In this document: positions 1-12,600 of the stretch, piece by piece
Numbering within the stretch: position 1 is the first letter of the stretch
How the letters are laid out: each line of letters opens with the position of its first letter
Assembly (NCBI GenBank): GCA_963978905.1
Contig: OZ022256.1
Span: 2,587,501-2,651,500 of the forward strand
DNA: 64,000 nucleotides
Reading direction: 5' to 3'
Source: Trichostrongylus colubriformis
Lineage: Eukaryota > Nematoda > Chromadorea > Rhabditida > Trichostrongylidae
Translations under genes and position numbers: made by a program
Notes under the pieces: generated by a model
Told to the model about the DNA's origin: nothing
Databases searched by the model: none
What the model saw: only the letters and a program-made list of their open reading frames with translations

Positions 1-1187
1 CTTCAGAAATTCACTGTCCTAATTGTCTATGAGTAATGATTGCTATGCAATCAACTAACTCGCAATACTGCACGCTTGCTGCGACGTCACTGCGATTAGT
101 CATCATGGCGGTAAAACGGTTCGAACAACGACTAGACAACAGACCACACCCCTTACCGGACATGTTAAATGGAAGTGGTGGCACCTACGCAGTCTATTTC
201 TCTGTTACTCGTCTCTCTCTCACTCTGACTTTTTCCCGCCTATTCTCTGTTTCTGCTGCCCACCGCCTTTATGAACTCGCAGCAAAATAGCGGATATAGA
301 CGATAGTCAGGGAGGCTGTTTTGAATAGTTTTTCCTCCCTTTTGTCTAAACAGTACAAATGATCCTAAAATGGTGCCATCAAGTAACGTCTCTCAAAATA
401 TTTCGAAATTTCCCGAGAATTAGATTGTTTTTGCCGTTCTATTATATTTATTATACTCAAGCAATTTCTGGAGAACGTTCGAGAAGGAGATTTTTCAACG
501 AAGGGAAATGAAGTCATTGAATATGCCAACTGGCCACTTTTCACTAGCATATTTGCATACAGATGTCCTGAATTCTGCATTATTTTTCCTGTCCTGTTTT
601 ATATTTTACCTATACATTAATTTTATTTCTTTTTCTACGACTTCGCCTTGGTTTAGTCCAATTAGCACGAGGGGATCAGCCCCGTAGACCGTTCTCTGGC
701 TAGGCTAGTCAGACCTCGAGTTCAGAAAATTCTCTTGATGGATAAATATACCAGCTTGTCCATTGGCTACTTGGAAAACGTCGTAAAGGACGAATCGCAA
801 CCAACCATCACTTCGATTCCGAACGGAAATCAAACGCGTGGCGTATTCCCTAGTGGTCACTGCTCTGTTACTCGGTTACTCTATCAATGAAAATCTAAAC
901 TATGTAGATGGCTGTTGGAAAATCTGAACTAGATGACTGTTGAAGCGAAAACCCCTGCCTTTGCCTCGAGGCACGACGATTCATGCGCTAGTCACGCCCA
1001 TTCACAGAAACGGTACTGCTTAACGTTTAATACGTTACGACATAGCTGAGCGACCATTACATACTTATGTGCAATTCTACGCTGGAAAACTCGTTCATTT
1101 CGGGGTGTTGAACTGCATATGTAGTAACTTTAACTCTTAAAATTAAATCGCTCAGCTCAATGATTTTTAATTTGTGTTCTATTTTAG
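1..1187. other. 5' flank or intron, no gene recognised
   Basis: I see no convincing exon here on either strand. The stretch lies 5' of the first RASEF-like exon at 1188, so it is probably an intron of that gene, whose N-terminal exons would be off the window. Short open frames lack splice signals and family similarity. Confidence 0.4.
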
Positions 1188-4100
1188 ACAGCAATTACAA
1201 TTAGCCGAACAAGAAAATCGACCAAGGCAAGATTTACAGACAATCTACGAACATCCCGTTAGGATTAAGGTATTCGTCAAAATCACGTATTTTATGCACT
1301 TTTCGCTTGTTTTAAGTCCGCTATTTTCGCTTGAGTCGGAAGTACGTCAAGCTATTTGCGAGAAATTGCTTTCAAATTTTCTTTTCACAAAGAGTCGACA
1401 ATGGCGTCGTACCTTCGATAATTTTCGGTGCTGTAATTATGAAGGGGAGGGGCAATGTGTTAAATGCTGTATATAACATGTCCTTACATGAACGAGGTGT
1501 GACTAGCTTGTAGTGAATGTCTTATATTATACCTTTCTGATCCTGTAATGGTAATGTTACTAAAGCGCATTTATGTAAAGTTATGTCAGTGTTAGATATC
1601 GAACTTATTGCCCCTCCTCCTCCCCCTGATGTATATAATACCCGCACCGCACTGTATATATGAGTTTTTTGCACCGCAAATTTTTTTAAATGGGTTGAAC
1701 TTTGTGTAATTGTCTTTTCTTCACTGCAAAGGCTTAGTCCAGTGCTCTTAGGACAAGAAGGGGTTTTTATTACAAGTTTTAACTGGAAAATGAAACCCAG
1801 CACCTGTCATTGCTAATACATATAATAATTGAGCCAGAACTTCCGGATTTATGCGTTTCTTCTCGCGATTTCAAAGGGGCACTACTTCATAAAGAGATCA
1901 CTCATTTTGTCCCTTCATTTTTCTGATGACTAAAAATTCCATTTAATGGAGGAATAGCACGCAAATGACTTTTATGTGAACCCCGGCAAGACATCACATG
2001 CAATGCGGTAATTTATGCCAGAAAAGTGCTCTCCAGGCATTTTGGATTTGTGCACACGAAAAACCGAAATGAACTGACGAAATGAGCTGCGGTGGCAAAG
2101 GACGAACCATTAATGCTTTACAAGGGCTTGAAATAGTGTCCGTGGTTGTGATCATGGACTGGCTGAAAGGCATTTTCCCCCAGTATGCTGAACGTTTTGA
2201 CTTCAAAGAGACTCCCTGACTGGATTCCAAGCCATCTATTCGGTATTCTACGATGTGAGCGGCCAAGGACATGCGGTAGGATCGAAGATATTGCGGGGCG
2301 CTTTCTCAGTTTTAGCTTGAAGCTCACTCCAGAAAATAGATGCTGTCGTATTTACAAACGTTCCCTTGTATCTACTTGGCAACATGCCAGTGGGAAACTC
2401 GTCCGGACTATCCGCCTCTTGACGGAAAGGTCGTCCGCGTCGAGAATAAACGGTGAGAAGGGGGTCCTCCTTCTCGAGCCGTTGGCCATTTCCTTCCAAT
2501 GTTCTTCCAATCGTAACGCTAGACACCTCGACTCATATTCACTACATTCTTCTATTCGTCCAAAAATTCCTTATCACTGCCTTTAAAGGCACATTCCAGG
2601 ATTATTGGAACATCACATCTCCTGCCGTGGATGGATAGTTCGACCCAAGCCACGTAGGCTGTACCTTTACCGAGGCGTGGGTGTCAGTTGCTGGAACGTG
2701 CAGAGCCGAAGAATTTAGCTCAACAGCTCGGCCCCGCCCACCCCAGCCGGGGGTGTGTTGCAAGTGTTCCGGTGCTTATGTGGGTTCAGGTCACTCAGTA
2801 GTGGGTTTACTTCACGAGACGATTGGTTTACTGCCAATTCCAAAATCTTGGCTTCGTGGCTGGTCTACCTATGTCAAAGATAAGCGTCGAAGAGTAAAGG
2901 CAGACCCCCGGCTGGGGTGGGTGGGGCCGAGCTGTTGCGCTAGATTCTCTGGCTCTGCACGTTCCAGAAACTGACACCCATGCCTCGGTGAAGGCACAGC
3001 CTACGTGGCTTGGGTCGAACTATCCATCCATGACAGGAGATGTGATATCCCAGTAATCCTGGAATATGCCTTTAAACAAGTGACCCTCGCAGTAAGTGCT
3101 TGGACGTCTGGCAAAAACGTCCGCTTCGTATGCTACTGGCGCTTGCACATATTATGCCCTTGTATTGCTCTTACAGAAGAAATCTTCATAGCTTCGTTTC
3201 TCCGCAGAGTCGCTCGGCAAATTTGGAGAGCAGATTTGAATTCAGCGTTTCAAGACGCACACAATGATGTGCACCACCTTGAGGTTGACCGGGCTGACCC
3301 TCCTTTGTGAGACTGATTGTTCGTTATAAGAGAGTTCTTTGATAAGTGTGTCTAGTTTTTTGTTCCAATACCTATGAAGAAGAGAAATTATAGAGAAATG
3401 TCATAAATTTGTTTTCAGCGACCACAATATCGTCCAATGGAGCCGGACATATACAGTGGCATGTCGCCAGTACCACGGCTGTCTTCACCGCAATCACTTG
3501 CTGATGTGTGATTTGTTTTTCCCTTTGAACTACGATTATTTTAACTTTTCATAACTACTTCTACTAGTTCCGAACGAATTTTTGTGTTTTCTTGGGCTAC
3601 GTTCATACTTTGCGCCGGCACGGCATAGCTGCGTTCACAGGTAGCGAGACAGAGTGGCACGAGGGAGGTGCAGAGACGATGCGGGCAACGAGACAAGGTG
3701 GCTTGACGTAGATGCAGATACACGCAGCCATACCCTGCTGTCGGCAGCGCAAATATGAACACGACCTGGGTGTATACCCTTATGTCAGTATTTCGCATGA
3801 CGACGAGCGGTGTGCGACGCAATGTGTACGAGCTATGCGCGTCGCTGTAGTTGGGTCTTAGAACGATTACACGTTAATGCTAGGGGCGCCATGCGCAGTT
3901 TACTTGTAATCGCTTCGGGACCCAACAACATGGCGCCTTTAGCTAGTCCGCACTGCTTTGCCTGCGACATGCCGCGATGCGAGATCCTGACATAAGGGTA
4001 TCCTGACACGCGACCTTAAGCCTTTTTCTGATTTTGCCATGTTCAGAAAGTACATAGAAAACGAGAAATTGTGTAGAACTTTATGAATTTCACTTGAGAT

Positions 4101-7100
4101 TTTGAAGGTCTCACGAGGTTGCCGCAAAGCCCCGTGGGACTCTTCAGTTCATTGTTCACGGGTCGCGGCGGTGAGGTGGGAGCGTCGTTTCCGTTGGGTT
4201 CCTAAGTGATAACGCCTAATTTAAGGGGTAGGTCGCCGTCATCGCTTCGAACCCATACAATACGACGCGCGTAACTCGCATTCGTCGCGTCGCACGTCAG
4301 ACGCCGCGACGCGGATTTTCTGCGCAACGATACACACCCAGGGGGGGGGACATTCAAACTCCCTGCTCGTCAGCATCTCTACCCAGCCAATGAAAACAGA
4401 GGCAGATGAACGACAACTGGTGGTTCAGCCCAAGCTCAAGCCAAGATAAATGGTGAGTGAGTCACGTCGCTGGGCGAAGAAAGAGATTTTGAGAGGGGCT
4501 AAAGCGTGACATATGAAGGTGCTGTTTCACACGCTCGTGATATGTATGCCTGATCGGGACTACTTGTGATGGCACACCTTTGGTTTTCGAGCTCCCTTCA
4601 GAAAGGTAACAACGTGCATAAAAGTATTGCAGACATTAGTATGAAATTATGAAACCTGGCTGTGCTTTCCATTGGCAGAAGCTTCGAGGAAATACAACGG
4701 GCATGGCGTATTCCAAAATGTTGAACGCTCTACCACGAAAAGTCCCTATTTTGAACAATTTCGCTCAATGCTTACAAGTAATATTCAAAAAGCTACAGAG
4801 AAAGGTAATTTCACGTATGATTTTCAGGAATTAAATGAGGCCGAAAAAGTCAGTGAAAAGCGCAACAAAGAAGTGGTAAGCAACACCTTTTCAGTATTAG
4901 TTCTAACTGAAAAGCAAATTCTATCCAGGACTTGCGCACCCCAGATCGGATATTCAAGGTGGTGTTTGTGGGTGATTCGGCAGTTGGAAAAACGTGTTTT
5001 TTACATCGGTAGGTCTTCACATCTGTTTTTTTTTCAATTTTATGTCCCCACAAATTGCTGGGTTGATTCACGCTGTTTCCACTCGGGAAGGAGTAAACGA
5101 GCAAAAAAAGAAGATTCATTTTATTTCTTATTTTAAGTCCAATTTGCACAACTCCCTCATCTATAGTATTTGTAAAGTTTATGTTTTGAAAATTTAGTTA
5201 GTTTTCTAATATTAGGATTGCATCTTGCTGCCTGCTTCAGTCCCACCTGTAGCTTTGTATTTTATGATGGCGAGTCACAGAAGCATAAATAAATGAATAA
5301 ATTCATGTATCCGAATATGCTAATTACGCCTCATTTATACTCGGAGACATGATCGCGAAGTGACGCACACACAGCCCAACGATCAGTAGCATGCTCTAAC
5401 ACGTCAATGTCAGCAACCCAGCCTTGTGGATGCATTTGAGTAATCGCGTTGGCTACGGATATCCCAGTGAGGCTGTTAACATCAGCGAACACCTCAACAT
5501 ATTCATGTATGTCGCGTCGCCGAGTATGAAGGCACTCAAAAGAATCGTCCACGGAAAATGAGTTTTCTGTTACCCATATATTTATGTTGTATTTGCCTAA
5601 TGTGGGCCGCATGCAAAGTTCCACTCGAAAAAATGAATCTGGCTCAGATACAGCACCACGAATTCTCGGCCGCGTGGGCGGGGGCTCCGAGAGAGTGCCC
5701 ACACCGTCGTACGTCACGGTCAGAAACGCATTGTAGGAACAGAAAGTTACGTAAACAGTCCCACTCTTCGTTTCCAACTGCGATGGACAACGGGGCCAGG
5801 CCCCTCCATCTGGCCTCGAATTGGTGGCGCTGTATCCCAACCGAATTCTCACTTTTTCGCGTGAAACTTGCCTGCGCCTTTATTAGGCATACACAACATG
5901 AATATATGGGTAACAGAGAGACTCAATTTTCCGTGGACGATTCCTTTAAGGCAGCAGATTTCTGCAAATTTTATAGGTCAGATAAGCATTCCAATACTCT
6001 TGCACTTCTGAGCAGAAAGCAAATGCATGGCGCATCCACGTAGATGTCAACCAGCGCGAACGTGTGCATCCATTCTGATCAGCGCGAAGCGCTCAAATCG
6101 GCTAAACGGGTTAGAAGAACAATTTTGATAGTAATGATCTTCTCACAGTTTTGTTTCAGATTTTGTTATAATCGCTTCAAACCATTATTCAACGCCACTA
6201 TTGGAGTGGATTTCACAGTAAAAACAATGAACGTTGGTGATCGGGTCATAGCACTTCAGCTGTGGGACACTGCCGGACAGGAAAGGTACGTTGTGGTCGT
6301 GAAAAAAAATTATACAAAACGATCTAATCAAAGACACACCTCGCGATAAATGGACAGATAAACCTACCTTTGTGGTGCAGTACATTCTTGGATATGCCTA
6401 TTCTGTAACTTTTTTGCGCTGCCATTGTAGGCCATCGCGCCATCACGGCGTTACACTCGCTCGAAACCACAATAACCACGCCCTTCTCACTCAGCTAACC
6501 AATAAAGAACTTACATGGGTGTGGCTAGCTTGGATCTCACCGAATGGAGCATTGTGATGGCGCACCGTAGTGACACAATTGTGCAAGCTGTATGATAACC
6601 CGAAAATCTATTGCCCCGAGAAGGTCTGGTTTGACTATTTCGACTCGGGCCTTCGGAGCAACCTGAGTAATTCTCCTCTACAGCGTCTACCAGCCCCATT
6701 CCTTGTTCCTTTAAATTTCTAGCAACTACCGAAAGGATTTTTTCATCAGGTTTCGATCAATAACGAAGCAGTATTTCCGAAAAGCCGACGGTGTCCTGTT
6801 ATTGTTCGACGTAACGTCAGAACAGAGCTTTTTGAACGTTCGAAATTGGATCGAATCAGTTCGAAACGGTGTAGAAGCCTCAACAGTGCTGGCTTTGGTC
6901 GGCAATAAGGTGGGGTCTATCATACGTTCAGAGACCACCTCAAGCACGACCGCTCCAGATGTAAGCCGATTAGGTATTGATTGATTTCAGGTCGATTTGT
7001 TCGGCAGCGACTCATCGCGGAATGCTGTGTACAGAGCTGGCAAGAAACTTGCCGATGTAAGTTTAGTTTTTTCAGGATTTTTTGAAAAAGCCCGTCTATT

Positions 7101-8425
7101 CGAATTCCTCTCTCTTCTACTTTCCGCATGCCACTCGACGGCATGCCCAAGCATCCATCGTGTGCAGAAAATTTTGATTTCTTATTACTCGTCTCTCCCC
7201 CCCCCCCCCTTCTTTCATTCTATTCCAATATTTTAATGGTTTCTTCTGGAAAACACAACACGATTCACACAATAAGATAACCGTTTATAAACAGGAGTAA
7301 AAATGAGCTTCTGACTCTTCTGCAGCATCCCTTCCTATAACACATGCAGCCATTTCCACTTTATTGAAACTGTTTTGATGCTAGATGAATCGGAAGAAGG
7401 TGGAGGGGAGGGGGGGAACAACAGGTTTGCAGTGTGGGTTTCTGCTCCAGACTCGGGTTAGAGCTCCGGTGTGAAGCAAGTAAACGGCAAAGAAGGTTTT
7501 GCTCATCTAACAATAAGAAGGCGATCTCTCCCTGCGTTGTTGTTCACCCCCCTCCCCCCTCCAGCTGGTGCATGTAGTACCGTGGTATTTTTATTTTGTT
7601 ATTTTTTGAGATTTCAGGAATTCGAAATGCCTTTCTTTGAAACTAGTGCCTACACAGGATACGGAGTTGATTATTGCATGAAGTCAATAGCAGAGTTAGT
7701 TTGCTTAATTCTTTCTTGGCCCTAAAAATGCCATAATTAGACCTCAGAGACTATCATGATACGTTTCCGGCTGGGCCCACACATAAACTGGACATGGAAG
7801 CTAGCGCACATGTATTTAATTCAGGGTACAGTGACACTCGAGTGTCCTGACGCACACATCTGCTCGGGAGAGGAAAGGGCCATCTTATGGTATTTATAGG
7901 GATCGCCTGTGGTCGAAAAGCCTTCTTTTTCCCGGCTAAGTAAAATGCATAAGAAAGTGATGCACAATCGAGAACAACACTTATCGCATGGTATGCTCCG
8001 TTTATAATTCGCGAAAGTGATTCAAACGTGCTTTCGAAGTGGGAGTGTCTGTCATTACAATGAAGAATCGTCGTGGCTTGCAGCATAGGATATGTACAGT
8101 GCGTGCCTGCACGCTACGCCAAGTGTGCTTGGGTCTTAAAGCGATCATCTGTCCTGGCTCTTTTTAATAACCATGGGACCCAGCAGTGACTTTTCTTCTT
8201 CTTTATTTCTCGTTATGTCCTAGTGAATTGTCTATTTTTTCTGCCGGTTACCGTAATCACACCCTCACATCTATTTTTAATATTTTACGATATTTCAGAA
8301 GAATTATGCCCGCGAAATCCACCATTTTCAGGCGTTTACAGAGACGTGAAGAACAACATTTGCAAGATGCATTGATGTTGGAAATGGAGCCATCTCTCAA
8401 AAAACGAAGTTGGTGTTGCCTTTGA
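1188..8425 (+). CDS. RASEF-like coiled-coil plus Rab GTPase, 3' part of gene
   Basis: A small GTPase of the Rab superfamily fused behind a coiled-coil region, as in RASEF/Rab45 proteins, which act in membrane traffic. Exons seen: 1188-1269 (Gln/Glu-rich coil), 3419-3505, 4679-4875, 4929-5008, 6160-6285, 6750-6909, 6991-7056, 7618-7698 and 8342-8425. From 4679 onward all phases join. Between 3505 and 4679 the phase does not match, so one small exon is probably missing. GTPase motifs: P-loop GDSAVGKT (from 4971), switch [15 protein letters not shown] at the end of 6160-6285, NKVD split by the intron after 6909, and ETSA in 7618-7698. The C-terminus ends KKRSWCCL, a basic tail plus Cys-Cys suited to prenylation. 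The 5' end lies outside the window, so an EF-hand region cannot be checked. The assignment to RASEF rather than another large Rab rests on the upstream coil. Confidence 0.8.
2583..3075. repeat. AAAGGCACATTCC inverted-repeat element, copy 1
   Basis: An element of about 490 bp whose two arms (about 150 bp each) are inverted copies. The left end reads AAAGGCACATTCCAGGATTA and the right end is its near-complement. A unique core of about 150 bp separates the arms. A second copy lies at 14444-14936 with its core in the opposite orientation, and a core-only fragment at 51464-51594. No coding capacity, so it is a MITE-like non-autonomous DNA element in an intron of the RASEF-like gene. Confidence 0.8.
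3592..3770. repeat. GC-rich inverted-repeat element, copy A
   Basis: The left arm (GTTCATACTTTGCGCCGGC) and the right arm (ending GCAGCGCAAATATGAAC) are inverted copies around a core with GAGGTGCAGAGACGA. Similar copies lie at 47362-47535 and 49728-49862. No ORF. Probably a MITE. Confidence 0.65.
3772..4004. repeat. Small MITE with TACCCTTATGTCAG ends
   Basis: Terminal inverted repeats of about 25 bp (TACCCTTATGTCAG near 3776 and CTGACATAAGGGTA near 3990). Inside is a second inverted pair, TTGGGTC near 3850 and GACCCAA near 3920. The same TTGGGTC-type motif recurs near 8130, 15528 and 18841, which suggests a wider family. Confidence 0.6.
5140..5312 (+). repeat. SINE/LINE-tail-like repeat with ATAAATA tail, copy 1
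   Basis: About 170 bp resembling 36985-37168: CTCATCTATAGTATTTG, then TTTCTAATATTA, then CAGCTTTGTATTT-like, then a CACAGAAGCATAAATAAATGA tail. Two diverged copies with the same A/T-rich 3' tail suggest a retrotransposed sequence such as a LINE 3' end or a SINE. Confidence 0.5.
5545..5958. repeat. MITE with about 100-bp inverted arms, copy 1
   Basis: The left arm starts near CGTCCACGGAAAATGAG and the right arm ends near TTTTCCGTGGACGATTC. Both contain TATTTGCCTAATG-type and GAATTCTC-type blocks in inverted order. A related copy lies at 62765-63160. It sits in an intron of the RASEF-like gene and has no transposase ORF. Confidence 0.7.
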
Positions 8426-8542
8426 AGGTAGAGAAGGCACATTGTAAACGAAGCTCTCAATCGCTATTTATTTATGTGTATTTCTCCGTTGATTCACTAC
8501 AGATGCTGCATTTGCAAGAGATTTGTTTATATTGTTGATTTG

Positions 8543-8548
8543 AATAAA
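8543..8548 (+). terminator. poly(A) signal of the RASEF-like gene
   Basis: AATAAA lies about 118 bases after the TGA at 8423-8425, in an A/T-rich run. This is the expected place for 3' end formation. Confidence 0.6.
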
Positions 8549-8754
8549 TAAAAATTATGTATAGCGAAGCATGCCTGAATACCATAGTGCTTTTCAATGG
8601 CACGTTCATGTGGATTCATAAACTATGATTGGCATGTGGGACCCATGTCTTATTACTGCCTAATTTCTCAGCGCACCTCGTTGGAAAAATAAAAGGTCAT
8701 AAAAAGTGTATGCAAAGAGACCACCTAGGTGATACCATATTTCCATAGGAGAAT

Positions 8755-9005
8755 GAAAACACTAATTTCAAAATTTTTGATAACTGCTGTTTATCGCCGC
8801 AGCTCGCGATGCGAAAGTTACTACAAGGATGCCGAGTTATGGGCAAAAGCTTCGGTGCCGGACGGGACTCGAACCCGCACTTCATCCTTTCATCCAAAAG
8901 GATGAAGTGCGAGTCCTTCATCCAAAAGGATGAAGTGCGGGTTCGAGTCCCGTCCGGCACCGAAGCTTTTGCCCATAACTCAGCATCCTTGTAGTAACTA
9001 ATTTC
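8755..9005. repeat. Palindrome built from a tRNA 3' half, copy 1
   Basis: An almost perfect inverted repeat of about 250 bp. Each arm contains GGTTCGAGTCCCGTCCGGCA, which reads as the T-arm plus 3' acceptor strand of a tRNA and includes a pol III B-box. Outside this, both arms carry CCGAAGCTTTTGCCCATAACT-like sequence. The centre has short repeats of a CATCCAAAAGGATGAAGTGC unit. The second copy is at 16378-16583. No full tRNA can be folded because the 5' half is missing. Confidence 0.75.
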
Positions 9006-9658
9006 AAAATTTCTCGGCCAATTCTCTGTTCAAAACCAAGCAGTATCCCGAAATCTTCAATGATGAATGGAAAATAGATGTACGCAAATCATAAAGAACA
9101 CAAAGCATCGCGGAATAAATTCTAATGGAATGATATCAAGCTACGTAATTGATCGAATTTCGGCTTTTGTAGACGTTCGGGGAGAGGGGGGGGGGCGTAG
9201 TAACAGTGACGCGCCTTTACGTGTCTAACGTGTATACAACCAGCGTAAACCACAGACGGAATTCCAAAGCAAGTGGCGTGTGCCCAGAGTCTTGAAATGT
9301 CAACCATGTTCAGGCATGTACAGACATGTCCCCCCTCCCCCTCCCCCCCCCCCCCCCCCACTAATTTAGGCTAGAAAAGAGCCTAAATTTCGAAATTGCG
9401 TATTCGGCAAAAGCGCAGAAGAATTGAGCGAGGCTAGCTATGTACTCTACTAAGAATAGTCAGCTTGCACCGAACGGCCCGAGCTTGTCCAGCAATTGAG
9501 CTATCACCGATTTCACAGTGGTCATCGCTGACACCCGGACACAGTGTGTGTTTGAACGGTAGCGACAGAGCACGCATGAGGTGACATCTCACCGTCCGCC
9601 CAAACGGCGAGCAAGGTGTGCGCAGTGAAATTTGCTGTCGATCTCTTCGCCAGCTTTC
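9006..9658. other. Intergenic, with a G-tract and a C-tract
   Basis: Between the RASEF-like and LHFPL-like genes. It holds G10 at 9186-9195 and C17 at 9343-9359 and no exon I can support. The part just upstream of 9659 is the likely outron/promoter of the LHFPL-like gene. Confidence 0.5.
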
Positions 9659-9660
9659 AG
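9651..9660 (+). promoter_or_regulatory. Probable trans-splice acceptor for the LHFPL-like gene
   Basis: CAGCTTTCAG ends 14 bases before the ATG at 9675. A strong 3' splice site so close to a start codon without an in-frame upstream exon is typical of spliced-leader addition in nematodes. Confidence 0.55.
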
Positions 9661-9674
9661 TTCCTCTGACCCAA

Positions 9675-12600
9675 ATGCGACAATACCTCCTCTCCTATTA
9701 CTCAACCTACGTACGGAATTGGCGTGTACTTGGAGCCATTTGGGTGCTCAGTGCCCTCAGTGCAAGTATGGATTTTGATCCTTTTTATCATATTTCTTGC
9801 TGAAATTTAAATAATAAGGAGTGAGTGTGACAAGTGATGTCGCTGAGCGCATTGTATAGTCCAGGGATGAAATTCCGCCTGAATCAACTGTGCCTTGTGT
9901 CTTTCAAAGCCGTCTAATGTTGTCAGAATTCATGTCGGGGTGGAGGAGCTACTATGTACTCAATCATCTGTGAAGAATTGTGTGGGCCTAAAACGTCTGC
10001 ACTACTTATGCTACCAATTTTAAGTTAAAATCAAATGCACGACGCACTCCAAAAGTGTCACTTGACATCTTGCTTATTCATTATTTCATTTTATTTTTTT
10101 TGTATACAATTTGTTTGTTAACATTTTTTCCATGAAGAATGATGGGATATCCTCTCCATAAATAGATCATTTCTACCTATTTTTAAACCCGGTCATCATA
10201 CCCCAGCAAGAGATTGAACTGAAAAGCGGATAATAGCTCAGCGCGGTGCGGCTTCGAAGCATTCTGGACTACTTTTTTTACGTTCTAAGCTCTTTAGAAC
10301 TGGGTGTCCCAACGATTTGTGAGCAACGATCGACAGTCTGGAAAAAATAAACATACGCCTTCTCTTTATGGGAACTTAAGCTGTAGAAAATCGTTGAAGT
10401 GTTGATACCTCCCTGAGAAATACCGATACCTCGCTGAAGAAGGGGGGGGGGGGGGGAGACAGCTCGCTGGATGCTGGTTGTGTGCATGTCATGCATGTAA
10501 CATGTCTTCACATGAATGAAGTTTCAGTAACAATGCGTAGAAAACACTAATGCACATGTATGATCCTGTAAATCTCGTATTCTGTATGTTGTTCATGTGA
10601 ATGCATGTTAGTGCACAGTATTCAACAAGTTGACCTCCTCTCTCCCTCCAATACTCATAAATATAGCACTTGAATATCAGCGTCCTCTACTAAGTCGTCA
10701 ACTTCCGGAAATGATTTTCTCTTCTAAAACTGTATCATTGAAAAGCCTCCTACAATGGACGTTCAGATCAATCTGTAAGGGCCAGTCTGTCCAATTTTTG
10801 GCTCAAAAGCATAAAATGAACGCGTATAGTTAACAATACTTTGTGTTTGGAGCACCCATGATGGAGAGGCCGTAGGAGCCGTATTTATGCACAAATATAG
10901 CCGGATCCAATTCCATTCAATTGAACTAAGCTTTCATAATACCTGAAACCGTTTATCAGCACCAGATTATTCGATTTGGTAATGACCGTCTAGCTGTTTC
11001 ATATTTTATACTTAAATCATTTTGTATATATTGTGGATCCTCCAGATAATTTGAAATTAGGTGACTATGCAGTACGAGTAAGCCGAACACATGGCCCACC
11101 TTAGTGATATGGATGAGCTAGTTTATGCCAACTTTACGTCCCAGTGGTTTTTCGATCCAGGCTGCATTCATACTCGACGACGCGATAATCGCGGCGTTGT
11201 CAAGTATGAATGCATCTTTACTATCTTAATTCATCGCAAAGAAAATGTAAATTGCACCAATTGATCTACAGTTATGCCTATGTGAAATCACTTATGAGGC
11301 GATGGAAGTTCCCAAGGCTTCCGGATCTACTCGAGGAAATTATTTTCTTGCATATCTGCAGGAAACTAAAGAATTCTTTACATATTCAAGAATTAAGCGT
11401 GTTTTGAAGAATGATGATTTTACAAATTAGCGACCATAGTGATTCTTGTTGCAGCCATACTACAGTTCCTTGTGTTGATTCATCCGGCATGGATTGGGAA
11501 TGATGAGGGAGGTTACCTTGGTCTGTACAATTATTGCAGTACAATGGAATGTCCGTGGAATGTGTTCCAGTGAGTTCCAAAAAAAGATTCACTCAGATTG
11601 ATTTTTCTTTCAAAATTTCGATTGCCAACAAGAATTACCCTTTGGTCAGACTGAAAAATAAAGTGGTCGAATCTACTATTGCGATAGAATTTTGTCTGTT
11701 CTCTCAATTATATACGTTTGCTATTCATAGAAGACTTTTGTCGAGAACGACCAAAGGTCACAAGCGGTGTGGAAGCGACTGCAACATGCCCCCCTATGAG
11801 CGGTACCAGACAGCTTTGCCTACGGGTGGAGGGCGATTGGTCGAACTTTCGCTTCGCGGCGCCGTCAGCACAACTTGCTCCAGTCGGTTCAAGTTCCGCG
11901 CAGTATGCAGTGGGCTGGTATGGTGAGGGATCAAAGATTGCAGGTTGGAAACTTCGGAAGTGCTTATATGTTGCGGTTGTTGCTGTTTCAACGGATAAAA
12001 CTAAAACAACTCGCACTGTACGCCCCGCTCGCCGCGGGCGACCACGCGAAAATTCGATCAATCGATCCCACCCCTCCGCCCACAACTCGCGCGATCTGGG
12101 CTCTCAGTTTCATATGTAATTTAGGATTCGAACAGTCACTGCAGCATTTGAACTTTCGGCACTGCTCATCCTACTGGCCACAGTTCTCAGCTCACTAGCC
12201 GTTTTCTCAATTCTGGTGAGTACCGCATACCCGTCACAGTTAGGCTTACTGATTGAACAATTGCACGCATCATCAGAATGGCGACTCAACGAGTAGACTT
12301 CCACATGCATTCTCACTGTTTGATGCCCCTCCCCCCCCCCCCCCCCCGTTTTCTTAAGGACATAGAGAGGGATAAATTTTGCACACCGTGGAATATGGAA
12401 GTAGGGGTGCTCAGCAGTGTACGAGTAGAGAAAGAACGAGCTAAATCGGTGAAAAAACCGAGAAATAGAAACGCGGAAACTCCCTTCTCTCTCACGGTCC
12501 TCTGCGTCAGTAGCCGGGCTAGACTGCAGATGGGCGGATAGGCTGAATCAGCCGGCCGCGAATGTTGCTCCGTCCTCGCCGGCAACTCACCCAACTGATA

